From Bondarzewia mesenterica (taxonomy: Eukaryota; Basidiomycota; Agaricomycetes; Russulales; Bondarzewiaceae), in assembly GCA_004802705.1 (NCBI GenBank), contig SGPL01000108.1, forward strand, positions 1 through 64,000: DNA of 64,000 bases. Reading direction: 5' to 3'. Of this stretch, positions 31,868-45,100 are shown piece after piece. The stretch's first letter is position 1, and the number at the start of each line of letters is the position of its first letter. Both the position numbers and the translations under genes were made by a program. A model generated the notes under the pieces. That model made no database searches, was not told the origin of the DNA, and worked only from the letters and a program-made list of their open reading frames with translations.

Positions 31868-34850
31868 TTACTTTAAAATATGGGTGGGAGCTTTAGTGTC
31901 GGTATCAGCATCAGCCTCAGTGCTAGCATTGATATTCTCTTTGAATATTAGCAACATTATCATCTTTTTTGCCTTATTTTTTTTTGTGATACTAATGTCA
32001 AATTCAGCCTTAACATCAGTATCAGCATTGATATTAACACTCTTCTCAAGGATTGATAAGAGTGTCATCTTCACTTTTTTTTCTTCAACATATAAGTATA
32101 AAGTTAGTATCAGCATTAGCATTGCCTTCAGTAATTGAGCAAGACCTTTAGTGTTAACATTAGCACTTATACTCTCCTCTGTTTTTATTATGCATCTGCG
32201 ATTGCACTTTTTAAATAACCAATCAATTAAAATTATTTTATTTTGTTCAATAATTTATAGTTATTTCTTTTAGGAATAGTGAGGAACAATGAACTTGCCT
32301 TTTCTTTTGTCTCTAATTTGATATCAAAAGCAGTTTGATAATAAGTAATATTCAATGAGAAAATCATATCTTTCCTTCTCATCTCTTTTACCTTTATTTT
32401 TTTTGCATCTTGTATCTTATTCACCAGTAATTGACCTTTTGCTTATCTCACTTTTCTTTTATTGATGACTTTGCTACCTTTTTTGCTACTCAGACTAGCT
32501 TTTAGCAAGCATTCACTATTTGAGTCACCTCGAACTTTTTTTTTTTAAATATTCTTCTATGACTCCTTAATTATTATGATGATATTCTTCCAGAGATCAG
32601 TAGCTATCATATTGGCTTTAGCAAAATTAATGTTGAACTAGAGAACATAAAGAGGTGTGCCTTCAACACATTTAGTAGTAGGGCCATCAAGATCAAGCTA
32701 AGAAAATTGCCTTTAATAGATGTCATTAAGCAGGAAGCTAATAGTGAGGATGATCCACTACAAATGATCCTTACTAATAATCTTACCTTTTTCATTCAGA
32801 TAGACAGACTTGAATAGCTAAAGAAAGAATGCCTCTTAGTTATTCTTAGTGTTGTAGATTGCCTTAGGGAGAAAGGCACTAGTATAGCTCTAAGAGCATT
32901 ATTTAGTAAATCCTCTACTTGCTGAGAAATAAAGATGTGAGTGATTGTGATTATGGATAAGCTTTTAAATTACTCACCTTTCTGCTATAGATAGTGATGA
33001 GCATGTCGCAATACTCACTGTGGCCACTTAGATTGAGCAAGAAAATGTATTTACTAATATTATATTCAGTGACAACCTTAACTGGTGCAACATCAAGCTT
33101 GATCATAAGGGGATGCTTTAGCTGCTATTAAATAGCAATCTCTCACTACTCTATTTTAGCTTGTGAGTCATTCATGCTCTTCTCCTTATTATTCAAATTA
33201 TCCTCTTTATCACTACCCTCTAAAGCCTTCAGCTGCTTAATGATATTATTATTGTCAGCATCAATATTGACATTAGCATTAGGTTCTTCATTCAACTTTA
33301 AGTCAGTGGCCTTTTTCTTCCCCTTTAATAATCACTTACTCTTTACCTTGCTCTTTCCTTTCTTCTTCACTATTGTTATTGCTGTTACTTTGCTTATTGC
33401 CTTACCTTTAGCCTTTTGCTTACTTTTGGCTTTACCTTCACTATCTTCTTTTTTTGACTCTTTGTATATCAATATTGTCCCACCATCATTGATCCTATAG
33501 CCCTGAATGACCACAAGTTTTTTATCCTCAGCTTGCTTTATCTTTTAATAGTTTATCAGCTCGACTATCTTTGTCCTCATCATTTTTGAGGCCTATTTTA
33601 TGAGATATCCATCCAAGGGGTATTGCTCACTCATGTAGTCATTCCTATGCTCCTTTAAGTCACTTTGAGGTATAGTGCCCTTGATATTAATACTAACCTC
33701 TCCTGTTGAAAGAGAATAAATCTTAATGAGCTTGATTACTAGCCTAAAATTACTCATTATATATCATGGTTATTACTGATTATATGAGTCCCTTCATCTA
33801 GTCTAAGTTAGAATTTTGACTAGTCTTGCTCACTGATAACATCACTCAGCAATCATTAGTAAAAGTTAATTGTAATAAAGGCTTCTTGCCTTTTTTATTT
33901 TTAGTGTTGACCTACTTAGCATTAACATTGGCATCTATTTTTCCTTGATAAATATATCAGTAGTCAAGATGACCTATATATTAAGCACTATACTAAAAGC
34001 CTTAATGATGTATGCTCCTCACTTTTATATAATGTTCCTCATCTTCTAGTTTATTTGAGCCTTAATAAAAGAAATTAACCTATTTTCCTCATTGTAGTCA
34101 TGTTTGTAATAATTCAAGTCATCAAAGATATTATTTTTAGCTGTATGCAAGACAAATATCTTTATTTTAAGCTGTTTGTATATTTACCTTGCAAACTCCT
34201 TGATATATTTAATACAATATTTTTTAACCTGACTGCACTAGCATCAGCATTCACAGCATAGTTAAAAAGAAGGATGAGAACTCACTCTCTTTGAAACTCA
34301 GTCAGCAGTGCAGTGATATTTCACTTATCAGCTAGCTCGTTATACTTCTTCAACTCCTCAGCTGACATTCTTACTTTAATTATAGTGAGGCCCTCCTGAC
34401 AGTATAAGATATATTCTTGGAATATAGTGATAAAATACTTATTATTAATATTAGCATAAATTGCCTTCTTCTTCTTATAATTAATAATATCATTGTCTGT
34501 TCAATGATAAAAATAGTTTATCTTATATTTTTGCTTTTTTTTGAGGAAGTCAAAACTTGAACTAATCAGCAATATCTTATAATGATGTTAGTGACCATCA
34601 ATAAGGATGCTGAGCCTATTATGAAGCAAAGACTCACCTTTTAAAGTTTAACAATATAATTCACCAACTTAAAAGGAATAGTGGAAATGCTTCTCTTTAG
34701 TCTGTTAGCTTAAAAGCTAGTGCACAATTACTCCTACAAATCTCACTATTATACACCTAACTTGAATAGCTACTTTTTTTAAACTCTCAGTGGGTAAACT
34801 ATGCTCAACTTCACTAAATCAGGCCTCATTGTCTTTCATGAGGGAACAAA
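31868..34850 (-). pseudogene. Decayed minus-strand gene with Asp/Asn/Ala- and Lys-rich parts, unknown
   Basis: On the minus strand, scattered text looks like one low-complexity protein: SAEELKKYNELADK near 34330, then KSKQKAKGKAISKVT and KKKGKSKVKSK (33514-33332), NANVNIDADNNNIIKQLKAL near 33260, and SVNINADTDVKAEFDIS and NASTEADADTDTKA (32122-31868). Stops are frequent and lengths cannot be fixed. The Asn/Asp/Ala words recur in the minus frame at 12485-12715 (VINADADIKIDALL), suggesting a dispersed family. No domain is recognised. It may be a repeat-borne gene. Confidence 0.3.
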
Positions 34851-36299
34851 GAATTTTAGAGAGGGATAAGAGAGAAATGAAGGAAGAAAAAGAGAGGTGA
34901 TTTTATGAATTGATAGTGTAGAGATAAAGTAAAAGAGATCTTTTAACATAATTTATCCCTCAAAAGAATAATCTTTTAGTATCCCCATACTCTCTTTGAT
35001 GCTGAAGCACATTCACTAATATATTCAATCTCACTAGAGAACCTTTACTGAATAAAAACCTTTTATGTTTAGCTCAATATATTAAGTCTTGATAAAAGAA
35101 CAAGTATCTTCATAATTTTTTGACATTAGCTTCCTTATAAGTTGGCAAGGTGTAGAGGGTGCAATAATATTGCTCTCAGCATAGCAATGTTTAATGATAT
35201 TGAGCACTGGTATAGTCATAATATCTAATCTTTTACAGCTATTATTAGTGCCAGTGCCATAAAACATTTATACTCTCATAATATATATAAAATCTCATGT
35301 TGTCTTTATTTTCTAAGTTTGTGCCTTTTTGTGATATTTGCAGAAGCCAGTTGCTCAAAGTGAATGTCAACACCTGCCTTATTAAAACACAATGTATTGA
35401 TTATTCAAGCATCATCTCTTACTTGCTGTTGAATAATACACACCTTCTGAGACATAGCACACAATCTAAAATCCCCTCAAATCTTGTGTATAATATTGAT
35501 TATTAGTGCATTAAAGTTGTACATCTAATTATGAATAATATTCCATATTTTACTGTCTAATACATGAAATATTTCAACATCTCTACTATAGCTTGATGTT
35601 GTTTATCAAGGCATTTAAGTTGGGGTCCTTGTTAAAATAGGTTACCTCACTAGATGAAGTGGATGTGATTATACTTATAGGTCTTCATCTCACCATTCAG
35701 TTATCTTAATTTTTCCTTATGTTTGTAGTATTAGTATGGGAGTTTCAGAGTTTCAAATAATAGTAATATAAAGTTACTAAGCTGTAGGATAGCTCCTTTA
35801 GTTATTTTTTCTCTATGAGATGAACGACTGAGGTGAGTCTTATATATTATTATTATTTATAATACTTGTACTTATTTATATTTGTAGCCTCTGTTATTCA
35901 GCTTACTTACTCTCTAAGTATATTAATATTAGTCATTCTTCCTTTGTGAGATAGATAACTGAGCCTCTGTTATTTAGCTTGCTCACTCTCTAAACTATAT
36001 CACACAATAAGTTATGGGCCCTACTGTATGCTATTGAATATTTTAGAAAAGCAAACCATTTTACTCTAGACTCATTCTATAAATCTTATCCTCAAGCCTT
36101 GACTCACTCATGTATTTGAAGTTATGTCAACCAATGAGTCTTCATCCCTCAGAGTTTATATATTTCCTGCAGTAAAGCACCTTATAATAGCTAATTGGGT
36201 AAAATGAATGTCATAACTTTATACTGTATATCAAGTATAGGGACTTGAGCTTTATCTACTCAATACCATCCTTGCTCCTTCATAAAATAACACTTAGGC
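34851..36299. other. AT-rich DNA without supported genes
   Basis: A purine-rich patch at about 34845-34905 and TA-rich decayed sequence are present. No domain is visible on either strand. Confidence 0.35.
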
Positions 36300-39200
36300 A
36301 GTACCACTAGCACTAACACCTGCCATCATGCCATTAGCACTAATGTCTGTCATTATACCACTAGGACTGACACCCACTATTATGCAACTAGTTAAAACTG
36401 CCACTTCTCTGACTCAAATCTCTCTCTATGCTATACCTGTCACTTTGCTATTGACTTTCTTCTCTATTTACCTACCTGCAACTGCTCTTAGAGTAATCAT
36501 TATATATGCTGCTACAAATGCTGAGTGGAAGGAATACAATGCTCTAGCATAGGTGCATTTTATTTTTAATATTATAGATATTTTTAATTCAGGCTTAGAT
36601 ATGTCTAGCACTGTGACAAATGCTTAGTGATTTCTCTGCAATTAATTCTAACTGCATAACCCAATCATCATTAAAGACATGTGCTTGCACCTTTCATCAA
36701 CATGGTATATCAGAGCTGTCTGATATAACTTCCCCTTAGTAATCCCAGCCTCTACATAATTTACAGTATCACATCGCATGCATAGCAGTTTAAAATGGTC
36801 TGCAATTGGCTTTTTATCTAACCTTCCTAGTTAAGGGGATCCTTGGGATATTTATAATGACCTTGCTCATTTGCTAGAACTCTATGGTAGCTGAATCAGT
36901 GCTCTCCTCATAACAAATATGTATACATCTAAGCACCCCTCAATATATCAACTTATTGATCACTCTGACACCCCCAATAAGTGACAGAACTGCCCTCATT
37001 GCAACTCAGTGCCCCAAGTGTAACCATTGTAAAAAATTGGATCATTCTATAGATAAGTGTTAAGCAGATAGGGGTACAGTAGAGCATAAAAGACCAGAAT
37101 AGTGGGGGGCAATATTGAGATTAGTAGAATGATAGAAGTGGATAGAGCACTAGCCATAATGATAACCTAGTAATCAGGCCTAACATTGCCTTTGTCACAA
37201 CTACTGTCATACTATCTACATATCAGTTTGACTATGAGGGAGGACACACATAAGCAAGGTATACTATTATTGCTAATTCCACTAATAAATAGCTATTTAA
37301 GAACACTGTTTTAGACTTAAAACTATATGCAATACCTCTATACTGACCCTTGGCTTAAGCCATTGTCAATGCATGCCTTAGCAGCCTATCCTGAAGGCAA
37401 AGTGATTGCACTTTCTACCTTTTAAAATAAGGCTATCAACCTTACAACCTGACATCAGTGACTAAGGCATGTCAACATGCAGGCTGCACAATGTGCTATC
37501 AAAGCTATTGATGGCATGAAAGTCAAAGGTGATAGCAGTTTGCTGCAGAAAGGAGCAGGCAGTGAGGGCCTAGAGGATATAAATGTTATATTTAGTAAGT
37601 TTTATTGATATACCTCAAACTATATAATTGATCATTGTTTATTTTGTTTGTATTGCTCAAATGATCATTTCTCAAATCTAATTGGCTCAGATGATAAATT
37701 TATATCTTCTAGTCTTTAATCTCATTCTTTGCATTCTAAACAAAATAATGAGCTGTACATAATAGCACTGATTCTAGCAAATCTAAAAGGTACAACATTT
37801 AATTGATGCTAATTTTTTTTTTTGTCTCTCATGTTCACCTCAAATAAGCTTCTTGCATCTCCTTCATGATGGACACATGCATTCAACATGACATGTCCAT
37901 TGTTAGAGAGACATGAAATGAGCTCGATGTACTTTAATTTCTTCTTGAGCTCGCTCAAGGCCAATCAGGCATGGCTTATATTTTTTGAGAAGTTCTAGAT
38001 GCTTTAGAGATAAGGCTGCCTTTCTTGATTACAATCCTTGATAATGATCTACTGGCTGATCTTGGTCTTGACTCTTTAGTTGATGATGATGATAAAAACC
38101 CACTGGCTCATGTTGATGTTGAATCAGCCTTTGATGATGTTTTTTTATGATTATGCCCAAATGTCTTGAAGGGTTACTCAAAAGTCATTTTTATAGCTAG
38201 AATGCTAATGAGCCAAGATGGCCATGATGATTTATATGTCCCTATTATATTTGATTATACAAGTGGTGAAGCCACATGGATTTATTTGTATTCTGCTCAA
38301 AAATAAATATCTCAAGTTAAAGAATTTACACTGGCACATTGCCTGGCATGTTATTGCTCACCTTCTGCAAGTTTCTAATAATCTGCATCTTGAAAATGTC
38401 ATCACTATTGAGTACAAATTAGTCATTTATAATGAGCACAATTACTGTGCAATGCTCACTTATGAGTGTGCAATTTGTAGCATGACATTTTGTGCATCTG
38501 AAGTGTCAATAGCACATAAATCTTAATTTTACAGTCACCTCATGATTAAAAGGATGTTTTAGTGCACTACTCTATACATTAATACTACATATCAATATTA
38601 GCAATGAAATCATACACAAATGATTTTCCCTGCAATATCAAATGTTGAAATTCCGAAAATAATGATCAAGGGCTTGATGTTGGCCTTGTGTCTTTATGCA
38701 GTAGTGATTACTCATGAATGTGCCTAATGCTCATATTATGCCAAACTACTTAGATCATAAATATTTAGTTCTACACCACCGACTTTTACAGATCATGTAG
38801 TTGAAGAACATTTAACAGATAATAGCTAGGTACAACTAGTGATAACGGATAGCAATAATCCAACAGGTCCAATGGACTTTGCTACTTAAGAATATGTGAA
38901 TGATATCAGTGGCTGAAGCTTAAGATTGCAGCTTTTGATAGTCAATAATTGCCTGCATTTTACTAAAAGCTCACATTTCATAAAATACATGTAATCATTA
39001 TTATACACTTAGTTTTATATCTATAGAGGGTTAGTTTCTTTCAAAAGAGAAGAGTATATTGGGTCTCAAATTGTTAATTAAACTATTAGCTGTAAAAAAA
39101 AATGCTGTATATCTGATGTCAACTAAGAATTTTTTTAGCATGGACCTTATATAAGACTCACTAGTGAGGAATAAAAATATTATCAGAGCATGTATAGGGA

Positions 39201-39493
39201 ATGCATCAGAGAAATTAGTTTTAATACAGATATGCTGCTCGTTCACTTCTATTTGTGATGGAATATATTAGTGGCTTTTTCTCTTTCACTACAGTCACTG
39301 AACTGCATATATTTATTATCAAGATTGAATAGTGTTAGATCAATGCACTATTGTTAATCATGATTATTAGATTAAACAGTATAGTAGTCTCAATGTTTGA
39401 AGATTTTTTGATGAACTGTTTAGTTTGAACAATTGTGCTCTTGCTGAAGTTACAGTGCATAAGGTCAATTTTGATTAAAGGGGGGAGAATAAT
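36300..39493 (+). mobile_element. Old Ty1/Copia relic, strongly AT-mutated
   Basis: A gag CCHC knuckle lies at 37019-37060 (CNHCKKLDHSIDKC). A GAG-pre-integrase block follows at about 37440-37530 (LRHVNMQAAQCAIKAIDGMK, with TGA in place of expected Trp and Arg before it). An integrase-like block at about 38213-38300 has PIIFDYTSGEATWIYL. A purine tract AAAGGGGGGAGA at 39478-39489 is followed by TGTGCATTG, a possible LTR start. RT and RNase H are not recognisable in the roughly 1 kb left, so an internal deletion or extreme decay is likely. Confidence 0.6.
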
Positions 39494-39977
39494 TGTGCAT
39501 TGTATATTTCTCTTATTTTTAAAGATTTGGAATTATTTAGTGATTTAGCACTCTAATCACTATCATCATTTCAATGTTTGCATCACTTGTGAGAGGAGTT
39601 TTTGGAGAATTGTGTAAGCATAATGCAATATATAATTAAAGAGAAGAATAATGATCATACAATCATCCTAAAAATTTAAAACCTTGTTTATGCACTTAAA
39701 AATCAAGAGCCAATAGCATATTTTTCAATTTCAAAAGGATTGATCATGGAGGATAATTTTTCAAAGAATCTTAGACTTCCTTGGTGAGGCTTTATCATCA
39801 CTTCAATTCATCAGAGTTGTAATGACTTCATAAACAAACAAGCTTATTTAGTGCTCTAACATCATCTATGATGCTCTAACTGATCATGCTTTTTAACTAA
39901 CATCGAGGCTCCAGCTGAGCTCAGCTGATATATATATAATCTATCTCTAATAGTTGGGCTACTTCTCACTATTACCC

Positions 39978-40262
39978 ATCTCTGATGGTTTAGCTGAGAT
40001 TCTCAAGAAAGGTGATAAAACAGGCTTGCTCATTGCTGATTATCTCTAATAGTTTAGCCGAGATGCTTGAAGATAGTAACAGAATGGGCTCACTCATCAC
40101 TGATTATCTCTGATGATTTGGCTGAGATGCTCAAAAATAGTAATAGGATGAGCTTACTCACTATTGACTGTCTCTGATGGTTCAGCTGAGATACTCAGGG
40201 AAAGTAATAAAATGGGCTTGTTTATTATTAACCATCTCTAATGGTTCAGCTGAGATTTTTAC
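39978..40262 (+). repeat. Tandem array A, left arm, 64-bp units
   Basis: Four full units and a partial one start with ATCTCTGATGGTTTAGCTGA or a close variant at 39978, 40042, 40106, 40170 and 40234. The rest of each unit carries GATGCTCAAGAATAGTAATA- and GGGCTTGCTCATCACTGATT-like words. Confidence 0.8.
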
Positions 40263-40529
40263 AATGTTAATTCTCTTCTCACACTGAATATTCTTGATCA
40301 CTAAACTAGCAACTCCTATGCTCAATAGTGAGAGATTTTGGCTAGCAATAAGATCTAGTTTATGCCTGATGGTGAAAGTTTCTGACCAGTGAGATATTTA
40401 ATTTAACCCCAGTGCCGAGAAATCTGTATGTCAGTGAGACATCCCAACTAATGAAATGATGATTTTATGTAAAATAGCAATATTATTTTTTTTTATCAGG
40501 GAGGATGAAGACTTTGTGAAATGGGTTTA

Positions 40530-40730
40530 AAAGTATTTGTGGTGGATTCTACCTCACAATATCTTCTTGTCCATACATCACACTTATATATTCATCTCCA
40601 CTAACACTTGTTCTGTATTCTCAATGATGTTTCTCACTGAGATCACTATTCTTCCTTGAGGAGGCTTGAGATTTCCCTGGATGGCTTTAGCCTTAACTTG
40701 GGTGGATTCTACATCATAATAGCTTCTTGC
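40530..40730 (+). repeat. Tandem array C, left arm, first part before the nested Gypsy
   Basis: This holds slightly more than one roughly 150-bp unit, with GGATTCTACATCATAATAGC and GATGGCTTTAGCCTTAAC words. It continues at 55240 after the nested element. Confidence 0.7.
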
Positions 40731-41768
40731 TGATATGCTAGCAGTGCCATTAGGAGGGAAAACCAACTAAAAGGACCACTAATACATGTAATGAGCGAGG
40801 GCATCAAGGGTCTCTGACTAGGAATCTTAATGAGTGAGCAAAGTGATAAGAACAGCAATAACAAAAGAGGAATGTGCAATGAGAATACAAAGCAAGCAGG
40901 TAAGTGCAAGCTTTGGGCAAGTTTGAGGTATTGGCATGTGCAAGTGTGTGATGTTTTGACGAGTGAATGAATTAAGAGAGCCCATTAAGGTGGGGCTGTG
41001 AGAGCGAGTTATGAGGATGAGGTTGAAGATGAAGATGAAGGCTATAATGAAGGCAAAGGTGATGAGCTATAATGAAGGCAAAGGCGATGAGCTATATAAA
41101 TCACCTGCGACTATGAAGTGAGCTAGAAGTGTCTTATACTCAAGGTGAACTGAAATGCTTATTCTAAGGAGTAAAGTAAACTTGTATTTGTGAGCATGAT
41201 AGTACGCGGTATAAGACTGAGTGATAGGAGAATCATATGTAAATAGCTGTGGGCTGACGTGACCAATGCAAAATCACAATCGCATGATTGGGCACCCATT
41301 CTAATTAGTAAAAACAAATAGGAAGAGAGAGAGGGTAATAGTGGCTGAGATAAATAAAAGGAAAGAGACAAGTAAATAAGTTACAAAAGGTGCGAAGGTT
41401 GTGTTGAACAACCTCTAGAAATGTGCAAAGTATGAGCATGCCATTGCGTGTGATAAACACAGAGGTAAGGAGGAAATGAATGAGCTAGCTTTAGAAGTCG
41501 TATGATGCATTCAGGAATAAAAGAAAATAGCTGATTATGGCTCAGGTGATCTGGCGATGGTTCTAGCTTTTCAGCTGCTTGCATTCTGTCGCCCATTTAT
41601 CATAAAGCATCAGGTGATATCTCACACTCTGAGTCAGCTGATTCCATGCTATCATTCTGTTGCACACTCCAGTGTAGTGTTCTTGAGAGGGAAGCCGAGG
41701 GCTATGGGGGATGGAATAGAGGCACAAAATAGTGGGGCTACACACTTAGGGTGTGATGGGGCATATCA
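40731..41768 (-). repeat. 3' (left) LTR of the nested Gypsy, 1038 bp
   Basis: It is uninterrupted and aligns with 51389-51925 plus 54758-55239. The two LTRs differ at many sites, often CG against TG or CA (for example AGCGAGGGCATC against AGTGAGGGCGTC), so insertion is not recent or decay was fast. Confidence 0.88.
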
Positions 41769-41824
41769 TCCTCCTCCCTACTAAAATACTGACTGTCCTC
41801 AGTCAGGTGGGCGATGAGTAGGCT
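41769..41824 (-). promoter_or_regulatory. Polypurine-tract region, copy next to the LTR
   Basis: On the minus strand AGTAGGGAGGAGGA directly precedes the LTR start TGATATGC, the expected site for plus-strand priming. About 56 bp are repeated at 45101-45156, where they follow the integrase end. Confidence 0.75.
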
Positions 41825-42083
41825 GATGTGAGCTAACATCACATAACTAAAATCAGTAGCTGCAAGGCTATAAAAGCAGCCAGTGGTTATTATGACTGCC
41901 ATCTTCTATTACCATGTGGCACTATCTGATGTTCATGCACTGCTCCTTTCTCTCACTCGTGAGAGCCTAGCAGATGCTCATGATCTGTACCTCTGTGAGC
42001 TATAAGGTCATTGCTTGCCAAATGTATGGTAGGTATTCTGAACTTCCTTGGCAGTCGAGATTGTGCTAATACATCCATAGGGC

Positions 42084-43170
42084 ATGTATAACAGCCTGAC
42101 CAAATTCGATGATGCTGATCCCGAGGTGAAAAATGTGCTCAATGTGGTATGCAAGCAATTAGAGGGAATGAATGGTGCGTACCCACTCATTGCCTTGGGC
42201 TGGCTCAATTGGAGTGCTGCTCTTTTACCTAACCTTGTCACAAGGGAGTGCATGCAGTCTTTGAGGATAGCACAGGCATTGCACAGTCGAGACGAGTCAA
42301 AGCATCATTATAATGAAGAGCAGGTGAAGATTTGCCTCACGGCGTAGCATTGAAAGCTACTTAGTGATCTAGTGCAGGGCGTAATTTCAGTAGATCAGTA
42401 TAAGAAGGAACTCACAGAGGATGGTAAAGATGTCGAGAAGGCAAAGATGTGTGAGGAGCCAATGTACCACATTATAGATTGAATCAGCCAAAAGTGCCAG
42501 TGTATGCTAACCTGCAGCACTCCATGTGCACGTTAGATGATATGGCCAATTGATGAAATTTACCAAAGATATAAGGAGTCCGTGCAGTCAAACATCCTCC
42601 AGACCACCCATGACAGCCCTTGCAGACATGTGCGACTTGTTACTTGCCATTGCACGTGAAGGACCAGCCAATCTGCTAGATATTATCTGTGTGAGTGCTG
42701 GGCAAAATAGATTGCCAATTGCTGGGTACACGAACTACTAATATGGCCGCACACCCAATGAACTGAACACATGTTGTAGATCACCTACCAAGTTCTAGCA
42801 GGAATTGACTTTAAGGATCCTGAAGTAGAGGCAGCGATTGCTGAAGTAACACTATAGTTGGAGTGCTTGGACTGCCGCTATCTATTGGCAGAACTCGGTT
42901 GGCTCGACTGGGGTGCAGATTTACTTCACAACTTGGTGATAAAGAACCTAGTGCATAAGCAAAAGGTAGCTGAAGGTTTACACAGGTATGCATAGGTGAA
43001 GGAGCATTTTGAAGTGGTGTAGGTGAAGGCATTATAGGCAACCTGCAAGTGCGAGCTATTGATGGAGTTAGTGACTAGAAATATATCACCAGGGAAGTAC
43101 GAAGAGAGCATAGTGGATATGGGGGTAGCAAAATCACTATAATATGTGAAACTTCACGCAATAAAATGCG
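42084..43170 (+). pseudogene. Antisense gene 1 in the Gypsy cassette, with an internal duplicated domain, decayed
   Basis: Reads opposite to pol. One frame (0) holds two paralogous segments about 240 codons apart. The first (42117-42230) includes DADPEVKNVLNVV and YPLIALGWLNWSAALLPNLV. The second (42801-42950) includes IDFKDPEVEAAIAEV and LLAELGWLDWGADLLHNLV. Each is followed by a charged helical stretch. Between them lies a Cys/His-containing part. Stops replace Gln/Arg. I do not recognise the domain. It may be a 5' part of the neighbouring antisense gene or a separate gene. Confidence 0.45.
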
Positions 43171-43466
43171 ATCATGTGATAAAAGCAGCCGACTGAAGTT
43201 AAATAATATATCAGCTGACTGTATCTGTGAGGAATGCTAGCCATGCACTAGGTATGGCCTAAAAGAAGTATCCATGTAGTCAGTGATCTTCTCAGATGCT
43301 TCTGCTTCTCAATCAATCAGTTCAGCCATGAATTGCCTATCCAAAACCTCGGGATGCTTTGCTAAGCACTGCCTCATGGTGCACATGTAGCCCCTCTTCT
43401 TTTTGGTGGGGGTCTTAGAGCCTGCTGCTCCTTGTTTCCTTTCTTCATTACCCCATACTGTGCGCT

Positions 43467-44894
43467 ATGTCGACTCTACCTATTGGCACTTCCAGCCATG
43501 CTATTCTTATGCACACTCTTGCTCACATTATGCGCCTCTGAGCCAGCCACTGATGTGGCTGAGGATCTGCTTGCACCTTAGGGTGAGTATATGGCCAAGG
43601 CCTTGGTGAGTCATTTTGTGTTCTTCAGCACTTTCAGATTGCTTGACCTCTTCTGATCAGCCCATTTTTGAGGATGGAGGTAATATTGTCGAGTTTGATC
43701 AAGACCTTAAGCTATTCATTAATCATGTCTCCCAGTACTTGGATAGCTGTGGCAAGGAGTCATGGTTCACCTGGGGAGTGCACCTCATGCCCAATACCAC
43801 TTGCTCACGTGATGAGCATATTGTTGCAGAGGCTGCTGCAGAGCTAAAGGCTATTGCCAACCAGTTTGCCACTACTGATTCAGAGGCCGACATTACAGCT
43901 TAGCTCACCTCTGACAATATGTCTGAGGCTGAGCTTTGAGAAGCAATCGGCTTGTTTAATGAGCCACTCTAGCTGGAGTTGACTGATTCATTGTCTCAGG
44001 TGCATTGTTGTCCTCTTGCTATTTTCTTACTCACTTTTGACTTTTGTTGGTGTGCAGAGAGCGCTCTCCACAGCTGATGAGAGTATGGATCTCGACTCCA
44101 AGGCTGCACCAGCCATAGTGACTGACTTGTCTATTGGCCTACCTCAGTCTAAGGTCAACAGCTTATCTAGTGCACACATGCTTCGGGCTCACGTGAAGCC
44201 ACGCCCTATTGCTGTGAAGGTTCTGGACATCTGCCTTGTTAAAACTGAAAGCTCCACTGTCACTGCAGCTTCTGCTGCTGGTGGAGTGACCACCTCCAAG
44301 TTCAAAGGTTCTAGGGTATGTCAGCTACATTTCCTCTTGATAGTATGCTGTAGCCTTGCTTCTCAGGCCTTCATTCTGTGTGACCATTGTGCGAAGAAGA
44401 AGAAGAACAAGGCAAAGTTGTGCTGGGTCACTGCAGGTGCTACTCAGTGCCAGCTGTACATTGATGGTTATTAAGGTTGTTCATTTTCAGATGGGTCGAA
44501 GTGCACACAGGCTGACACTGTCAGCAGCAAAGGATCAGCTTCATTTTTTGTGAATAAGCACAGTAGGGTTGATGAGTCCAATGGTGCATCGAGCACAAAC
44601 AGCTTGAGTGACAATGAACTGGAGGGTGTCACCCAAGAGATGCTTAGTATAGTGATCACTGATAAGGATGCATTTGTCGGCTTGGAGCACACACTAGACA
44701 TGCTGAAGTGGTGGTGCCAGGTGTCCTTCAGTGAGCTCTGCATTATCTTGTGCGACTTATGCTATTTGAATTAAGATATCGCGGTGACCGAGTCCAAGTT
44801 ATTAGGGATATCAAAGGAGGCAGAGGAGAAGATGGCAAAGATGAAGCACTTGCTGGAGTTCATGAAGGCACACAAGGAGAAGGGTCGCGCGTGA
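43467..44894 (+). pseudogene. Antisense gene 2 in the Gypsy cassette: spliced, with a six-position Cys cluster
   Basis: Model: join(43467..43605,43661..43999,44058..44315,44367..44894), about 420 codons. Introns are 55, 58 and 51 bp with GT...CAG ends, all in phase with the recovered frame. Exon 2 reads FEDGGNIVEFDQDLKLFINH. Exon 3 reads STADESMDLDSKAAPAIV. Exon 4 carries CDHCAKKKKNKAKLC, TAGATQCQLYIDGY and GCSF, i.e. C-x2-C-x10-C-x8-C-x2-Y-x5-C, where Tyr replaces an expected Cys by one G-to-A change. Then comes an acidic linker and a C-terminal helix (EAEEKMAKMKHLLEFMKAHK). The frame is broken by about six stops, all TAG/TAA/TGA one C-to-T step from Gln/Arg. A Cys cluster plus C-terminal coiled coil suggests a DNA-binding, Zn-cluster-like protein. 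Similar Cys-rich ORFs occur in mushroom genomes, to my memory. The start is uncertain: the ATG and exon-1 frames differ. Confidence 0.55.
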
Positions 44895-45100
44895 CCATCT
44901 TTCACCTCTCTGTATGTTTTTTTGCTTGTTTGTAAAAGCACGCACCTGTACTAGTAGCTTGATTGAAATCTGCACCAAGGAAGTATGTTTCTAGTATTTT
45001 TGTTGGTGTTTAAGAAAGTTTGTAATAAAATGGAAGTGCTATTGTGAAAAATGAAAGAAAAAGGAGAAAGAGAGAGCTGCAGTATGAGGAGCACATGTAT

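Noticed and set aside
33174..33500. 108-codon plus frame, hydrophobic
   Set aside because: It is the complement of the Lys-rich minus-strand text, which creates a false membrane-like protein.
39978..40262. Regular repeats considered as a CRISPR array
   Set aside because: Units are degenerate head-to-tail 64-mers without unique spacers, in a eukaryotic repeat; CRISPR does not apply.
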